DNA of 64,000 nucleotides from Selenomonadaceae bacterium (GTDB taxonomy: Bacteria > Bacillota > Negativicutes > Selenomonadales > Selenomonadaceae): assembly GCA_017549815.1 (NCBI GenBank), contig JAFYNH010000092.1, positions 62,001-126,000 of the forward strand, read 5' to 3'. Position numbers and translations under genes: made by a program. Below are positions 52,682-61,620 of the stretch, piece by piece. Every line of letters begins with the position of its first letter. Position 1 is the first letter of the stretch. Below the pieces are notes generated by a model. That model searched no databases. It had not been told where the DNA came from and saw only the letters and a program-made list of their open reading frames with translations.

Positions 52682-53950
52682 GTGGATAAAAAATTGTTTA
52701 AGAGGCTCCAGAAATTTGACCCCGAATTGAGTTCTCTGCTGAAAATTTCTCTCGACCGACAACTTTATACATTGTCTTTAATACCAACTGATAGTGCCGC
52801 GTCGCCATTGTCTCAATACATAAAAGGTAGCGCGGTTGGCAATGATTTCATCGGGCAATATTCGGCTCAGCACTACAGCCAAATTGAAAAACTTGCCGTC
52901 AAACGTGCCTGTCAACTTTTCGGGGCTGAACATGCTATAGTCCGTACTGGAGATGCGGCGGCGGCGTCCAGAGTTGTTTTAAAGACTTTTGCTAAACCCG
53001 ACGAAAATATTTTATCGTTTAACCTTAGAAAAAGCGAGTATTGTACCGACGAGCAGTATTTTTTTATAAAATTTGCCGTTGAGCCTAGAACGTTTCGCTT
53101 AAGCTATGATAAAGTTCGTTCGCTTGCCCTTATCAGCGAGCCGAAAATGATAATTTTTTCGCCCGTGAACTATCCACACAACATTGATTATCAAAAAATG
53201 CGCAATATAGCTGATGAAGTCGGCGCGATTTTATGGGTTGACTTAGGGCAAAATGCTGGCTTAGTCGTCGCTAAAAAAATTCCGTCGCCCGTGCCCTATG
53301 CAGACGTTGCAACCTTTTCGGCAAGCGATTCACTTCACGGACCTCAGAGCGGAATAATTTTATGTAAAAAGCAATTTGCAGGGGCTTTGGAACGTAAATT
53401 AATCGAAACTGGATATATATCGCTGAAAAAGAACGTCATGGCGGCTTTGGCGATAACATTTCGAGAAGTTGCTTGCGAAGAATACGGCGACTACGCTCAA
53501 CAGATATTGATAAATGCGCGGGCTTTGGAAAAAGGTTTAAAAAAGGCGGGCGCAGAAGTTTTAGTCCCGACAGAAAATCATTTAGTACTTGTCCGCATAA
53601 ATCAAGACGGCAAGGAGCTTGAAGAAAAACTCGCGCAGGCGGGCTTATTGGTCAAGGCAGAAAAGTTGATGACTTCTGACGAAAAAATAAATTATCCGGT
53701 CTTAAGGCTGTCGAGTTTAGATCCGACGACGCGGGCATTAGACGAAGGCGATATGTTCACAGTCGGCTTGACTTTGGGAGAATTCTTGAAGTCGCGGCAA
53801 GATTCACGGGCGATAGACAGCATGAGTAAAATAGTTAAAGAGCTGGTAGAAAATTTGCCGTTGTTTTCGGAAGAGTGGTTGCCCGAAAGCGAAATAATTC
53901 GCGAGCGCGACCCCGATTTGATGATGAAAGCAATGGTTTACGGAATGTAA
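52682..53950 (+). CDS. Serine hydroxymethyltransferase-like protein lacking the PLP lysine
   Basis: 422 residues from GTG with AGGAGG upstream. It follows SHMT along its full length: LSLIPTDSAASPL, AVKRACQLFGAEHAIVRTG, KMIIFSPVNYP, MRNIADEVGAILWVDLGQNAGLVVAKKIPSPVPYADVATFS. But the active-site lysine motif TTTTHKTLRGP is replaced by TFSASDSLHGP, with Asp216 where Lys should hold PLP. The His of the DMAHIAGL motif is Gln190, and the catalytic Glu of ASEN is Asp37. So it should not carry out the glycine/serine reaction and may be a pseudoenzyme with a regulatory or binding role. A true glyA should exist elsewhere. The permease and DacF-like genes flank it closely. Confidence 0.85.
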   Translation: MDKKLFKRLQKFDPELSSLLKISLDRQLYTLSLIPTDSAASPLSQYIKGSAVGNDFIGQYSAQHYSQIEKLAVKRACQLFGAEHAIVRTGDAAAASRVVLKTFAKPDENILSFNLRKSEYCTDEQYFFIKFAVEPRTFRLSYDKVRSLALISEPKMIIFSPVNYPHNIDYQKMRNIADEVGAILWVDLGQNAGLVVAKKIPSPVPYADVATFSASDSLHGPQSGIILCKKQFAGALERKLIETGYISLKKNVMAALAITFREVACEEYGDYAQQILINARALEKGLKKAGAEVLVPTENHLVLVRINQDGKELEEKLAQAGLLVKAEKLMTSDEKINYPVLRLSSLDPTTRALDEGDMFTVGLTLGEFLKSRQDSRAIDSMSKIVKELVENLPLFSEEWLPESEIIRERDPDLMMKAMVYGM

Positions 53951-53968
53951 GACAAGGGAGAGAGGTAA

Positions 53969-55249
53969 TTGAACTTTAAAAAATTTTGGGCAATGGCAAT
54001 TTCAATATCGCTTATAATTTTCAATGCGGAGGCGGGCGCGATAGGAATGCCAGCGTCTGAACTCATGCGGCTCGACGAGGCTCCGCGTGGAGAAATTGCT
54101 CGCCCATTGCAACAAACTTTGACTTCGGAAAATTCGGGACTCAACCCCGGCTATTCAGTCACGCCGATTCAGAATACAAGACCTGTCGCGCCCGACGATG
54201 CACTTCCGAACGTGACGGCAACGGCGGCTATCGTTATTGAGGCGTCAACGGGGCATGTCCTTTACGAACGCAACCCCGACCAGCACATGTTCCCAGCAAG
54301 TACAACTAAGATGATGACGCTGATAACCGCGCTCGAAAGTAATCAGCTTGACGAAATTGTTACTGTCGGTCCCGGTGCTTACAATGCGGAAGGCTCGACG
54401 CTTTGGCTTGATGTCGGCGAAAGAATTCCTCTCGGCGATTTGCTTTATGGCATGATGTTAATTTCGGGTAACGACGGCGCGATTGCTATTGCTGAACATT
54501 GCGGCGGAAACGTGCCCGAATTCGCGGCTCGCATGACTCAAAAAGCTCACGATTTGGGCGCGGTTAATACCAACTTCACGAACGCAAACGGCTTGCCCGA
54601 CCCGAATCATTACACGACGGCTCGCGACTTGGCGATTATGGCTAAGCACGGCTTTTCTATTCCGCACTTTGAGGAAATTTGCAGTACCAAAGAAATTTCT
54701 TTCGGCTGGATTCACGACGACACTAAACTTTTGCGCAATGAAAATCAAATGCTGTGGCTTTATCGTGGCGCGAACGGCGTCAAGACGGGCTACACCGACG
54801 CGGCGGGACGTTGTCTTGTAACGGCGGCTAGGCAAAACGGCGTTCTATTAATCGCGGTCGTTCTTGATAGCCTTTACATTTGGAACGATTCAATTTTCCT
54901 GTTGGATTACGGATTCGGGCGCGTGTCTTCGCAGACTTTGATTCAACCGGGCGAAGTCGTTAAAACCTTGCCAATAGTTTCGGGGCGTCGCAAGTCAATG
55001 CAAGTTAAGACGGCGGGCGAAATAATTATGCCAGTCTTCGAGGGCGACTCCAACGCTTATGAAATAGTTTACGACTTACCTGCCGAATTGACGGCACCGA
55101 TAACGAGCGGCGAGACGATTGGCAAAATTCGCGTAGTATTGCCCGACGGACGGGAAGCGGCGGCAGTTGACGTTGTGACGACGGCTGACGTTGAGCAAAA
55201 ATCTTTCTTCCGGCTTTTGCTGAATAAGATTAAAGGTTTCTTTGCATAA
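53969..55249 (+). CDS. D-alanyl-D-alanine carboxypeptidase (DacF/PBP5 type)
   Basis: 426 residues from a TTG start with GGGAGAGG upstream. A signal peptide (FWAMAISISLIIFNAEAGA) leads to a serine peptidase S11 domain: SxxK in PASTTKMMTLI, SxN in LISGNDGAIAIAEHC, and KTG in VKTGYTDAAGRC. The C-terminal PBP5 domain (VKTAGEIIMPVFEGD...) and a final positively charged helix (FFRLLLNKIKGFFA) fit membrane attachment. It trims the terminal D-Ala from peptidoglycan pentapeptides outside the membrane. Confidence 0.94.
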   Translation: MNFKKFWAMAISISLIIFNAEAGAIGMPASELMRLDEAPRGEIARPLQQTLTSENSGLNPGYSVTPIQNTRPVAPDDALPNVTATAAIVIEASTGHVLYERNPDQHMFPASTTKMMTLITALESNQLDEIVTVGPGAYNAEGSTLWLDVGERIPLGDLLYGMMLISGNDGAIAIAEHCGGNVPEFAARMTQKAHDLGAVNTNFTNANGLPDPNHYTTARDLAIMAKHGFSIPHFEEICSTKEISFGWIHDDTKLLRNENQMLWLYRGANGVKTGYTDAAGRCLVTAARQNGVLLIAVVLDSLYIWNDSIFLLDYGFGRVSSQTLIQPGEVVKTLPIVSGRRKSMQVKTAGEIIMPVFEGDSNAYEIVYDLPAELTAPITSGETIGKIRVVLPDGREAAAVDVVTTADVEQKSFFRLLLNKIKGFFA

Positions 55250-55255
55250 AATTTA

Positions 55256-55325
55256 TAGCTTTTAGCTGTCAGCTTTTAGCTTTTAGGATTTTACTGAAAG
55301 CTGAAAGCTCTAAGCTTAAAGCTAA
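55256..55325. repeat. Heptamer inverted repeat (TAGCTTT type)
   Basis: TAGCTTT, TAGCTGT, CAGCTTT, TAGCTTT on one side and CTGAAAG, CTGAAAG, CTCTAAG, CTTAAAG on the other, 7-base periodic and complementary, so it can form a long hairpin. A run of A follows. Different core from the TAGGAAC family but the same period and layout; it may end the dacF message. Confidence 0.85.
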
Positions 55326-55343
55326 AAAAAAGGAGAGTTTAAA

Positions 55344-55748
55344 TTGAACGAGAGAATTAAGTTGGCAGATGAACTTCATCGCAAAGGTTACAGCTGTTCG
55401 CAATCGGTGGCAGTTGCCTGCGCGGACATGGTTGACGTTCCGAAGGAAACTTTATTCAAGGCGACGGAAGGTTTCGGCTTGGGTATGGGAACTATGGACG
55501 GAGTTTGTGGCGCATTGACGGGCGCATTGCTTATCGCGGGCTTGAAAAATAGTTCGGGCAATTTGACTTCGCCTAAGACTAAGGGCGCGACGATGAAAAT
55601 TGCAAAGGCTATGCAGAATAATTTCCGCGAAAAATGCGGCTCGATAATTTGTCGTGAACTCAAGGGCGTCGACAGCGGCAAAATGCTTTGTTCATGCCCC
55701 GATTGCATTAAACACGGCGTCGAAGTCGTTGAGGAGCATTTAAGTTGA
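55344..55748 (+). CDS. C_GCAxxG_C_C family protein
   Basis: 134 residues, TTG start with AAAGGAGAG upstream. Conserved Cys pattern: YSCSQSVAVAC, TMDGVCGALTGAL (the CGAxxG core), KCGSIICRELKG and CSCPDCIKHGVEV. The family is small, redox-active by Cys content and of unknown function, common in anaerobes. Its TGA overlaps the TTG start of the lipase gene. Confidence 0.9.
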   Translation: MNERIKLADELHRKGYSCSQSVAVACADMVDVPKETLFKATEGFGLGMGTMDGVCGALTGALLIAGLKNSSGNLTSPKTKGATMKIAKAMQNNFREKCGSIICRELKGVDSGKMLCSCPDCIKHGVEVVEEHLS

Positions 55749-57022
55749 TTAAAAAATTTTTAGTCGCGCTGTTCGTCTTATTTAACGTTGCGACCTGCGC
55801 GAAGGCAAGCACCGAACTTGAAGAGACAGAAATAAGAATGGTCTGCGCGATTTGTTCAATGGGAGCTTACAGCGACAAAGAAAGTCAATTAATGCGTTCA
55901 ATGGTTACGGAACGCGGCTGGCAAATTGAAACTTTATCGCAAAAAAATAATCGCGCCAATGCCAAAGCTTATCTTGTCAGCAAGGGCAACACAAAAATTT
56001 TGACAATCGCGGGCACAGAAAGTTGGAAAGATATTGAGGTTGATTTTCGAGTCGGGCGAGTTCGTTTAAATGAAGACGAATCAATCGACCCTAAAGAAAA
56101 AATCGCGAGCGACGAAATTTTTTTGCATAGGGGTTTTCGCGATTATACAGACTTAGTGCTTGGTGACGGACTTGCCGAACGTTTGGTAAATTCCCTTAAT
56201 CAAAATCCGTATGAGACGCTTTATCTGACGGGACACAGTTTAGGCGGCGCAGTTGCGACAATCGCGGCAATTCGTTTGACAGACGCGGGCATTCCAAAAA
56301 ATCAACTGAAGGTTATAACTTTCGCGGCTCCTGCTGTCGGCTCTCAGGCGTTGGCAAATGCTTACGAAAACAAAATTGACTTAACCCGCGTATTGATGAA
56401 GGGCGACGTTATCAAAAAATCTCTGCATAAGCTCGGCTATGTTCAATTCGGAAAAGTTTTGGAATACGAGAGAACAAACGCTTCGAGTAAACATTTTAAG
56501 CATCTCATGTCGGTTTATCTTGACTGCGCGATTCGTGATTATCTCAACGCGGGCGGCAACTTCAGATATGAAACGCAAAATAAAATCTATGCGCCGATTT
56601 ACGTTGCTCCGATTCTTGTCGTCAAGGACAGCTTGCCAGTTTCGTATGAAGAAATTATTTTCAACACGCTCAATGACGGCTTGACGAATCATTTTGGCGA
56701 TTTAACTTTTGCCGCAGAGAAAAGCCTTGAGATTCAAGAGGATAATGACTTCGACGATAACTTTAGCGAATTCGCTACCGCCGCTAAGAATAATAATTGT
56801 AAGTATGTGCTGATTCGCATTTTGAAGGCAAAAAAAATTCGTGACACACTTACGGGCGGCAGGCATGTCACGCTTGAGGAAATTATTTTAGACGAAAATG
56901 GATTAACGCTGTCTATGCAGACTTCCGGCGCGTCAACAACTAAATTAACAATTTTTGAGGCAGTACTCACCGCCCAAGAAAATCTAACCGAGAATCTAGA
57001 AAACTTTTTTAGAGGCAATTAA
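55745..57022 (+). CDS. Exported lipase-like alpha/beta hydrolase (lipase class 3)
   Basis: 425 residues from a TTG overlapping the previous stop. A signal peptide (KFLVALFVLFNVATCAKA) is followed by a class 3 lipase domain with the nucleophile elbow LTGHSLGGAVATIA and the following TFAAPAVGSQA. A catalytic Asp/His pair is likely in VLMKGDVIKKSLH and FKHL. The second half (about 270-425) is unassigned. Substrate unknown: a lipid or ester at the cell surface. Its 3' end overlaps hisS on the other strand by 14 bases. Confidence 0.85.
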   Translation: MIKKFLVALFVLFNVATCAKASTELEETEIRMVCAICSMGAYSDKESQLMRSMVTERGWQIETLSQKNNRANAKAYLVSKGNTKILTIAGTESWKDIEVDFRVGRVRLNEDESIDPKEKIASDEIFLHRGFRDYTDLVLGDGLAERLVNSLNQNPYETLYLTGHSLGGAVATIAAIRLTDAGIPKNQLKVITFAAPAVGSQALANAYENKIDLTRVLMKGDVIKKSLHKLGYVQFGKVLEYERTNASSKHFKHLMSVYLDCAIRDYLNAGGNFRYETQNKIYAPIYVAPILVVKDSLPVSYEEIIFNTLNDGLTNHFGDLTFAAEKSLEIQEDNDFDDNFSEFATAAKNNNCKYVLIRILKAKKIRDTLTGGRHVTLEEIILDENGLTLSMQTSGASTTKLTIFEAVLTAQENLTENLENFFRGN

Positions 57023-58265
57023 TCTTATCGGAGACTTCGGCAACGGGGATAACTTCCTGCGCGGAGGTCTCCAAATTTTTTATGGTGACGGTCTCGGCGG
57101 CAACTTCATCTTCGCCGATAATCAATGCGAACTTCGCGCCCGATTTAGCCGCCGCCTTCATTTGCGCCTTCATACTTTTTTTGCCAAAGTCCATAGTCGC
57201 CGAAATATTTTTACGTCGCAAGTCAATTAAAAGTTTGAAAGCATAAGTTTCAGCCGCCGCGCCACTCGACACGATAAACGCGGCGATTTTTTTATCTTGT
57301 TCGGGCAAGAGTTTCTGGAGTTCAAGCGCGAGCAAAATTCTTTCTAAGCCCGCCGCAAAGCCGACTGCAGGAGTATCGTCGCCGCCAATTTCTTTAATCA
57401 AGCCGTCGTAGCGACCGCCGCCCGCCACTGCCGATTGAGCACCGAGCGGCGCATATTGAATTTCAAAGGCGGTCTTAGTGTAGTAGTCAAGCCCGCGCAC
57501 AAGTCGGTTGTCAACTTCAAATTCAACGCCCGCCGCCGTCAAAAATTTCTTCAAAGCGTTAAAATGTTCGCGGCAATCGTCGCAAAGACAAGTTTCAATC
57601 TTGGGCGCGTCCTCCATAAATTCTTTCAAGCCGTCGACTTTACAATCGAGAATTCTCAACGGATTTTTTTCAAGACGACGCCGACAATCGCCGCAAAGTT
57701 CATCAGCCTCTTCCGTGAAATATTCCGTGAGTTTCCTTTTAAAAATCGGTCGGCACGCGGGACAACCTACCGTGTTAATCTTCAACTTCAAGTCGTTAAG
57801 TCCCAAGCTCTTTAAGAAATCCCACGCCAATAAAATTATCTCGGCGTCAACCGCAGGATTTTTTTCGCCTAAAGCCTCAACGCCGAATTGATGAAATTCC
57901 CTTAAACGTCCCGCCTGCGGTCTGTCGTAGCGGAACATCGAGCCGATATAAAAAAGTTTCGTCAGTCCCGCGTTCGCGTAAAGTTTATTCTGCAAATAGG
58001 CGCGAACGACCGACGCCGTATTTTCGGGGCGCAACGTTATCGAGCGGTCGCCTCTGTCCGTGAACGTGTACATTTCCTTATCAACAACGTCCGTGCCCTC
58101 GCCTATGCCGCGCAGAAAAAGTTCCGTGTGCTCAAAAGTCGGCGTGCGAATTTCTTCATAGCCGTAAAGAGCGCATAGCTCCCGAATTTTATTTTCAAGC
58201 CGAATCCAGCCGTCAATTTGATTCGGTAAAATATCTTTGGTGCCTCTCGGCGCATTCGTCAGCAA
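57009..58265 (-). CDS. hisS: Histidyl-tRNA synthetase
   Basis: 418 residues. Class II motifs: APRGTKDILPNQ at the start, FRYDRPQAGRLREFHQFGVEALG (motif 2), the histidine-specific VRGLDYYTKTAFEI, and AAGLERILLAL (motif 3). The C-terminal anticodon domain has KSMKAQMKAAAKSGAKFALIIGEDE. The ATG follows AGGAGG. It is the last gene of the fur-hemZ run on this strand; no T-box leader is seen. Confidence 0.97.
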   Translation of the reverse strand: MLTNAPRGTKDILPNQIDGWIRLENKIRELCALYGYEEIRTPTFEHTELFLRGIGEGTDVVDKEMYTFTDRGDRSITLRPENTASVVRAYLQNKLYANAGLTKLFYIGSMFRYDRPQAGRLREFHQFGVEALGEKNPAVDAEIILLAWDFLKSLGLNDLKLKINTVGCPACRPIFKRKLTEYFTEEADELCGDCRRRLEKNPLRILDCKVDGLKEFMEDAPKIETCLCDDCREHFNALKKFLTAAGVEFEVDNRLVRGLDYYTKTAFEIQYAPLGAQSAVAGGGRYDGLIKEIGGDDTPAVGFAAGLERILLALELQKLLPEQDKKIAAFIVSSGAAAETYAFKLLIDLRRKNISATMDFGKKSMKAQMKAAAKSGAKFALIIGEDEVAAETVTIKNLETSAQEVIPVAEVSDKINCL

Positions 58266-58286
58266 ATTTCTAACCTCCTTAAATCG

Positions 58287-58484
58287 TCAAATTATCCCAT
58301 TAACCAGTTTCCTCAGCTTGTCGAAAGATTTACCCACGACTTCGCCGCTTTTCAGTTGCTCAATGGATTTTTTTAAGTGTTCAAGATTTTTTTCTTTGTA
58401 AGACGGGTCGTCGAATCTCTTTTCGGAACGGGAAATTTTGCCTCTCTGAATAATCTCGTTCGGCTGTGAAAGTTCATTCGTCAA
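58287..58484 (-). CDS. Small antitoxin-like protein
   Basis: 65 residues, TTG start with GAGGAGG upstream. The C-terminal half (YKEKNLEHLKKSIEQLKSG, then FDKLRKL) resembles the toxin-binding tail common to DinJ/RelB- and Phd-like antitoxins (...LxxSIxQLxxGKxV...). The N-terminal half shows no DNA-binding fold, and no toxin gene adjoins. It lies 37 bases after the macrodomain gene and 21 before hisS. Orphan antitoxin or unrelated small protein; low certainty. Confidence 0.5.
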   Translation of the reverse strand: MTNELSQPNEIIQRGKISRSEKRFDDPSYKEKNLEHLKKSIEQLKSGEVVGKSFDKLRKLVNGII

Positions 58485-58521
58485 CAGTTATCAGCCTCCT
58501 CAAATTTTTAGATTCCCTTAC

Positions 58522-59340
58522 TTATTTTCCCTTGCCCAAAATTTTTTTGAACAGCTCAAAGTTTTTTAACTCGTTCGAGCGACAGAAAATGGCAAAGACA
58601 ATCTCTTTAAAATAGCCCTCGAATTCGGGCAGAACTTTTTTATAAGCCTGCGCGACGACTTCAGGATTATTTTTGAACGCACCGCAACCAAAGGCACCCG
58701 TCACGAAAATCTCCGCGCCTTGATGAGCTACGACTGTGAACATATGCCGAATTCTTTTTTCTTGGAGCGCGAAAAGTTCTTCGTCGCTTATTTGAAACTT
58801 AGACAGATTCGGCGCGGCTATCGTTATCACGTCGACCAAATCCCACTTATCACGCGGCAACCGCGCAGGTCTGTCACCGTCGCTTTTGCAAATTATAATT
58901 TCCGGCGAATAAATGCAAGCGTCGTCGTGGAGCGGGTCTTTGCGTTCGCGATTGACATTGTAGTAATTTTCCCAATTATTTTCGGTGTCGAGTACTGGAT
59001 AAAGCGTCGAGCAACGGCAAAGAGCCTCTTCTTGCGCCCGCGAGCCGTATAACACGCCACCGCCCGGATTAGTCGCCGACGCAAAGTTATGAACTGCTAT
59101 TCTCAACTCTAAATGCTTCCGTTGCATTGAAATTGCCGCGTCAAACGTCCGACGCTTTATGACTGTGATTTCCGTTTTATCGAATCGCTTTTCGGGCAAC
59201 GACGGATAATCTTCCGCGCCGTAAAATTGCGTGCCCTTTATCGAATCGGTTATCGCACGTTTCAAATTCTCGTCGCTCTTATAAAATTCTTCCGTGTCGC
59301 GAAAAATATCAACCATGTCTTCCTTATTAACATACGCCAT
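58522..59340 (-). CDS. TIGR02452-type macrodomain protein (bacterial PARG-like)
   Basis: 272 residues. The PARG signature GGG-x6-8-QEE is present as NPGGGVLYGSRAQEEALCR (about 90-109), and the second macrodomain loop is FVTGAFGCGAFKNNPEVVA. The family removes ADP-ribose from proteins or nucleic acids. GGAGGAG precedes the ATG, three bases after the hemZ stop. A role in reversing ADP-ribosylation, perhaps linked with the small antitoxin-like gene, is inference; no ART gene is in the window. Confidence 0.88.
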   Translation of the reverse strand: MAYVNKEDMVDIFRDTEEFYKSDENLKRAITDSIKGTQFYGAEDYPSLPEKRFDKTEITVIKRRTFDAAISMQRKHLELRIAVHNFASATNPGGGVLYGSRAQEEALCRCSTLYPVLDTENNWENYYNVNRERKDPLHDDACIYSPEIIICKSDGDRPARLPRDKWDLVDVITIAAPNLSKFQISDEELFALQEKRIRHMFTVVAHQGAEIFVTGAFGCGAFKNNPEVVAQAYKKVLPEFEGYFKEIVFAIFCRSNELKNFELFKKILGKGK

Positions 59341-59343
59341 TAT

Positions 59344-61023
59344 TTAATCTCCTCCCCCGTCTCCTCCGTCTGCGATAAATTCAACCACGTCCGAAAGATT
59401 GTCAACCGCTGAAATAACTTTATCTAAGGAAAATTTTTTATCGGCGCGATTTTCACTATCGGAATTTATATCTTCATCTGCTTGACTTTCCGAATCGACT
59501 TGCCCGCAAACTTCCGCCAAAATTTTTTCACGCCGCTCAATGTATTTGTCAACGTCGCGCAGATAAGTCGTCAAGTCCTTTGCATTGAACGACGCCTGAA
59601 TTTTTTTATTAATTCGGTCGGGAACTTTGGTAGACGCCGCGCCGCCCGTGCCCAAAATTATTTGACGCTCGCCCATCATCTGAACGTTGTAAATTCCTTC
59701 CGCGCCGCGCTTGCACCAGCCGACATTTTCAATCTGCCCGCTCGAATAGCCTTGACGATAAAGATAATACGGCAGATAATTTTCCCCGCGCAGAATTTTT
59801 TCGGCGAATTCTTCCATTTTGCGGACTTCCGCGTCGCTCGGCAAATTAAAATCTTCAAGACGGTTTACTTGGTCGGCAAGACGCACCTGCAACTTTGAAC
59901 CGCGTTTAATCGCCAATGCGTGCAAAGTTATATCGTCGGGCTTAAGCGCAAGGACTTTTTCCAAACTGTCCTTGAAGTCGTCAAGCCGTTCGCCCGGCAA
60001 GCCCAAAATTAAATCGGTATTTATTTTCCAATCGCTCGCCGCCCGCAACTCGTTAAAGGCTCGCGTAAAATCTTCGACGGTGTGTTTACGTCCGATAAAG
60101 TCAAGCGTTCGCTGTTGCATAGTCTGCGGATTGACGCTAACTCGCGTAACACCGAAATTTTTCATGACGGAAATTTTTTCGGCGGTAATCGTATCGGGTC
60201 GCCCGCCTTCAACCGTAAATTCTTCGACGCCCGCGCCATAAAAATTCTTATGAACAAGTTCAATCATCTCGGCAAAAAATTTTTCGGGCAAAGCAGTCGG
60301 AGTGCCGCCGCCAACATAAATCGTCTGAACTTTAAAGCCGTAACGTTTAATTTCATCAGCCGCCGCCTCAATATCGCGAGTCAAAGCCGTCATGAACTCG
60401 GCAATTTTATCTTCGGCGGGCAGGACGTGCGAAGGAAACGAACAATAAAGACAGCGCGTCTTGCAAAAGGGAATGCCGATATAAACGCCGATAGTTTTCT
60501 TGTCGCTTGAATTTAGAATCGGGAGCTGGCTAATCGAAACTTCAGTAAGGAGTTGCGCTTTATCGCGGTCGGTAAGATAATCGGAGTAAACGCGCCGACA
60601 AATTTTATCGCGGTCAATGACGCCGTGACTTGTGACGCCAAAGCCTTCGTCGAGCCAACGCTGAATAATTTTCGTTGGGCGCACGCCGTGAAGAATTCCG
60701 TAGGGAACACGGTCGAGACTCAAATTATTGGCAAGGAGCAAGTACAAATTTTTTTTCACAAGGCGATTAACTTCCGCGCCGAATCTTTCATCGGGGCGAA
60801 CCTGCGAACTTTTCTTAAGAAATACCGCACTGCCCGCGAAGAAAATTTTTATCCGCGTGATAACTTGCTTGCCGATAATCTCGTTAAAAACTTCCAAGCC
60901 GTCGAAGTCAGCCGCCGCGTCTTCTTTAACCGTCTCGATATTCAGCGAACGCAAAACTTCGCCGACAATCTTTGAAAAATCTCCGTCGCCGCGCAGGCTC
61001 AATTTTTTTATCTTAATGCTCAA
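59344..61023 (-). CDS. hemZ: Coproporphyrinogen III dehydrogenase-like radical SAM protein HemZ
   Basis: 559 residues. The radical-SAM cluster motif is GIPFCKTRCLYCSFPSHV (CxxxCxxC) near residue 195, followed by YVGGGTPTALP and LGLPGERLDDF, the usual HemN/HemZ order; RQGYSSGQIENVGW follows. The N-terminal 190 residues match HemZ and not HemN. The last 60 residues are Asp/Ser/Glu-rich and not conserved. It overlaps fur by four bases (ATGA), so it is translated with an iron regulator. It is proposed to oxidise coproporphyrinogen under anaerobic conditions, though the reaction is not proven for all HemZ. Confidence 0.93.
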   Translation of the reverse strand: MSIKIKKLSLRGDGDFSKIVGEVLRSLNIETVKEDAAADFDGLEVFNEIIGKQVITRIKIFFAGSAVFLKKSSQVRPDERFGAEVNRLVKKNLYLLLANNLSLDRVPYGILHGVRPTKIIQRWLDEGFGVTSHGVIDRDKICRRVYSDYLTDRDKAQLLTEVSISQLPILNSSDKKTIGVYIGIPFCKTRCLYCSFPSHVLPAEDKIAEFMTALTRDIEAAADEIKRYGFKVQTIYVGGGTPTALPEKFFAEMIELVHKNFYGAGVEEFTVEGGRPDTITAEKISVMKNFGVTRVSVNPQTMQQRTLDFIGRKHTVEDFTRAFNELRAASDWKINTDLILGLPGERLDDFKDSLEKVLALKPDDITLHALAIKRGSKLQVRLADQVNRLEDFNLPSDAEVRKMEEFAEKILRGENYLPYYLYRQGYSSGQIENVGWCKRGAEGIYNVQMMGERQIILGTGGAASTKVPDRINKKIQASFNAKDLTTYLRDVDKYIERREKILAEVCGQVDSESQADEDINSDSENRADKKFSLDKVISAVDNLSDVVEFIADGGDGGGD

Positions 61024-61499
61024 AAAATTTCCTCCTCACTCTCCGCACGACAATCACTACAGTAGCCGAAAAATTTTACTTCGTGATTGAGAATTTGAAA
61101 GCCGGATTTTTTTTCGATATAAGCCTCCAACATTTCCAGCAAATCTTCTTCGAACTCGATAACTTTCTTGCACTTGAGGCAAATCAAATGGTGATGATGA
61201 TGAACTTTTGGGTCGGCGGAATTGAGTTCATAGCGAGCGCAACCGTCGCCGAAATCGACATGAACGAGCATCCCCAGTTCGCACAACAAATCCAAAGAGC
61301 GATACACCGTCGCCAAGCCGATTTCCGATTTATTTTCGCGAAGGATATTGTAAACGTCCTCCGCGCTCATATGGTGATAATCCGAATGGTCGACGAAAAT
61401 TTGAAGAATCTCCTTGCGTTGCGGCGTCATTTTGTAGCCGTGCTCGGACAATTTCCCGCGCAGGTCTTCCGTGCCGAACAGCTGATGATTTTCGCTCAT
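61020..61499 (-). CDS. fur: Fur-family metal-responsive repressor
   Basis: 159 residues from the ATG at 61499, with AAGGAGG eight bases upstream; a longer frame to 61619 has no ribosome site and lies past the promoter. Winged helix: YKMTPQRKEILQIF ... GLATVYRSLDLLCELGM. Metal site: DPKVHHHHHLICLKCKKVIEF with a C-terminal CxxC (YCSDC) structural zinc site. The sequence is of the Fur/PerR/Zur group; the GCARYEL and HHHHLICL motifs favour Fur, but I cannot exclude Zur or PerR. It leads the run fur-hemZ-macrodomain-antitoxin-like-hisS. Confidence 0.9.
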   Translation of the reverse strand: MSENHQLFGTEDLRGKLSEHGYKMTPQRKEILQIFVDHSDYHHMSAEDVYNILRENKSEIGLATVYRSLDLLCELGMLVHVDFGDGCARYELNSADPKVHHHHHLICLKCKKVIEFEEDLLEMLEAYIEKKSGFQILNHEVKFFGYCSDCRAESEEEIF

Positions 61500-61526
61500 T
61501 TTAAACCCTCCTTCGCTTTTAAGTTG

Positions 61527-61555
61527 ATTATAGCAGTTATCAACAAAAAGCACAA
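61527..61555 (-). promoter_or_regulatory. Promoter of the fur run
   Basis: Minus strand: TTGTGC (61550-61555), 17-base spacer, TATAAT (61527-61532). The gap 61500-61620 is shared with the divergent larB gene. Confidence 0.75.
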
Positions 61556-61620
61556 AAGAAAAGTGATTGGTTGACTTAGAGTAAGATTTATGATTTACAT
61601 TAATGGGAGAGGTGAACACT

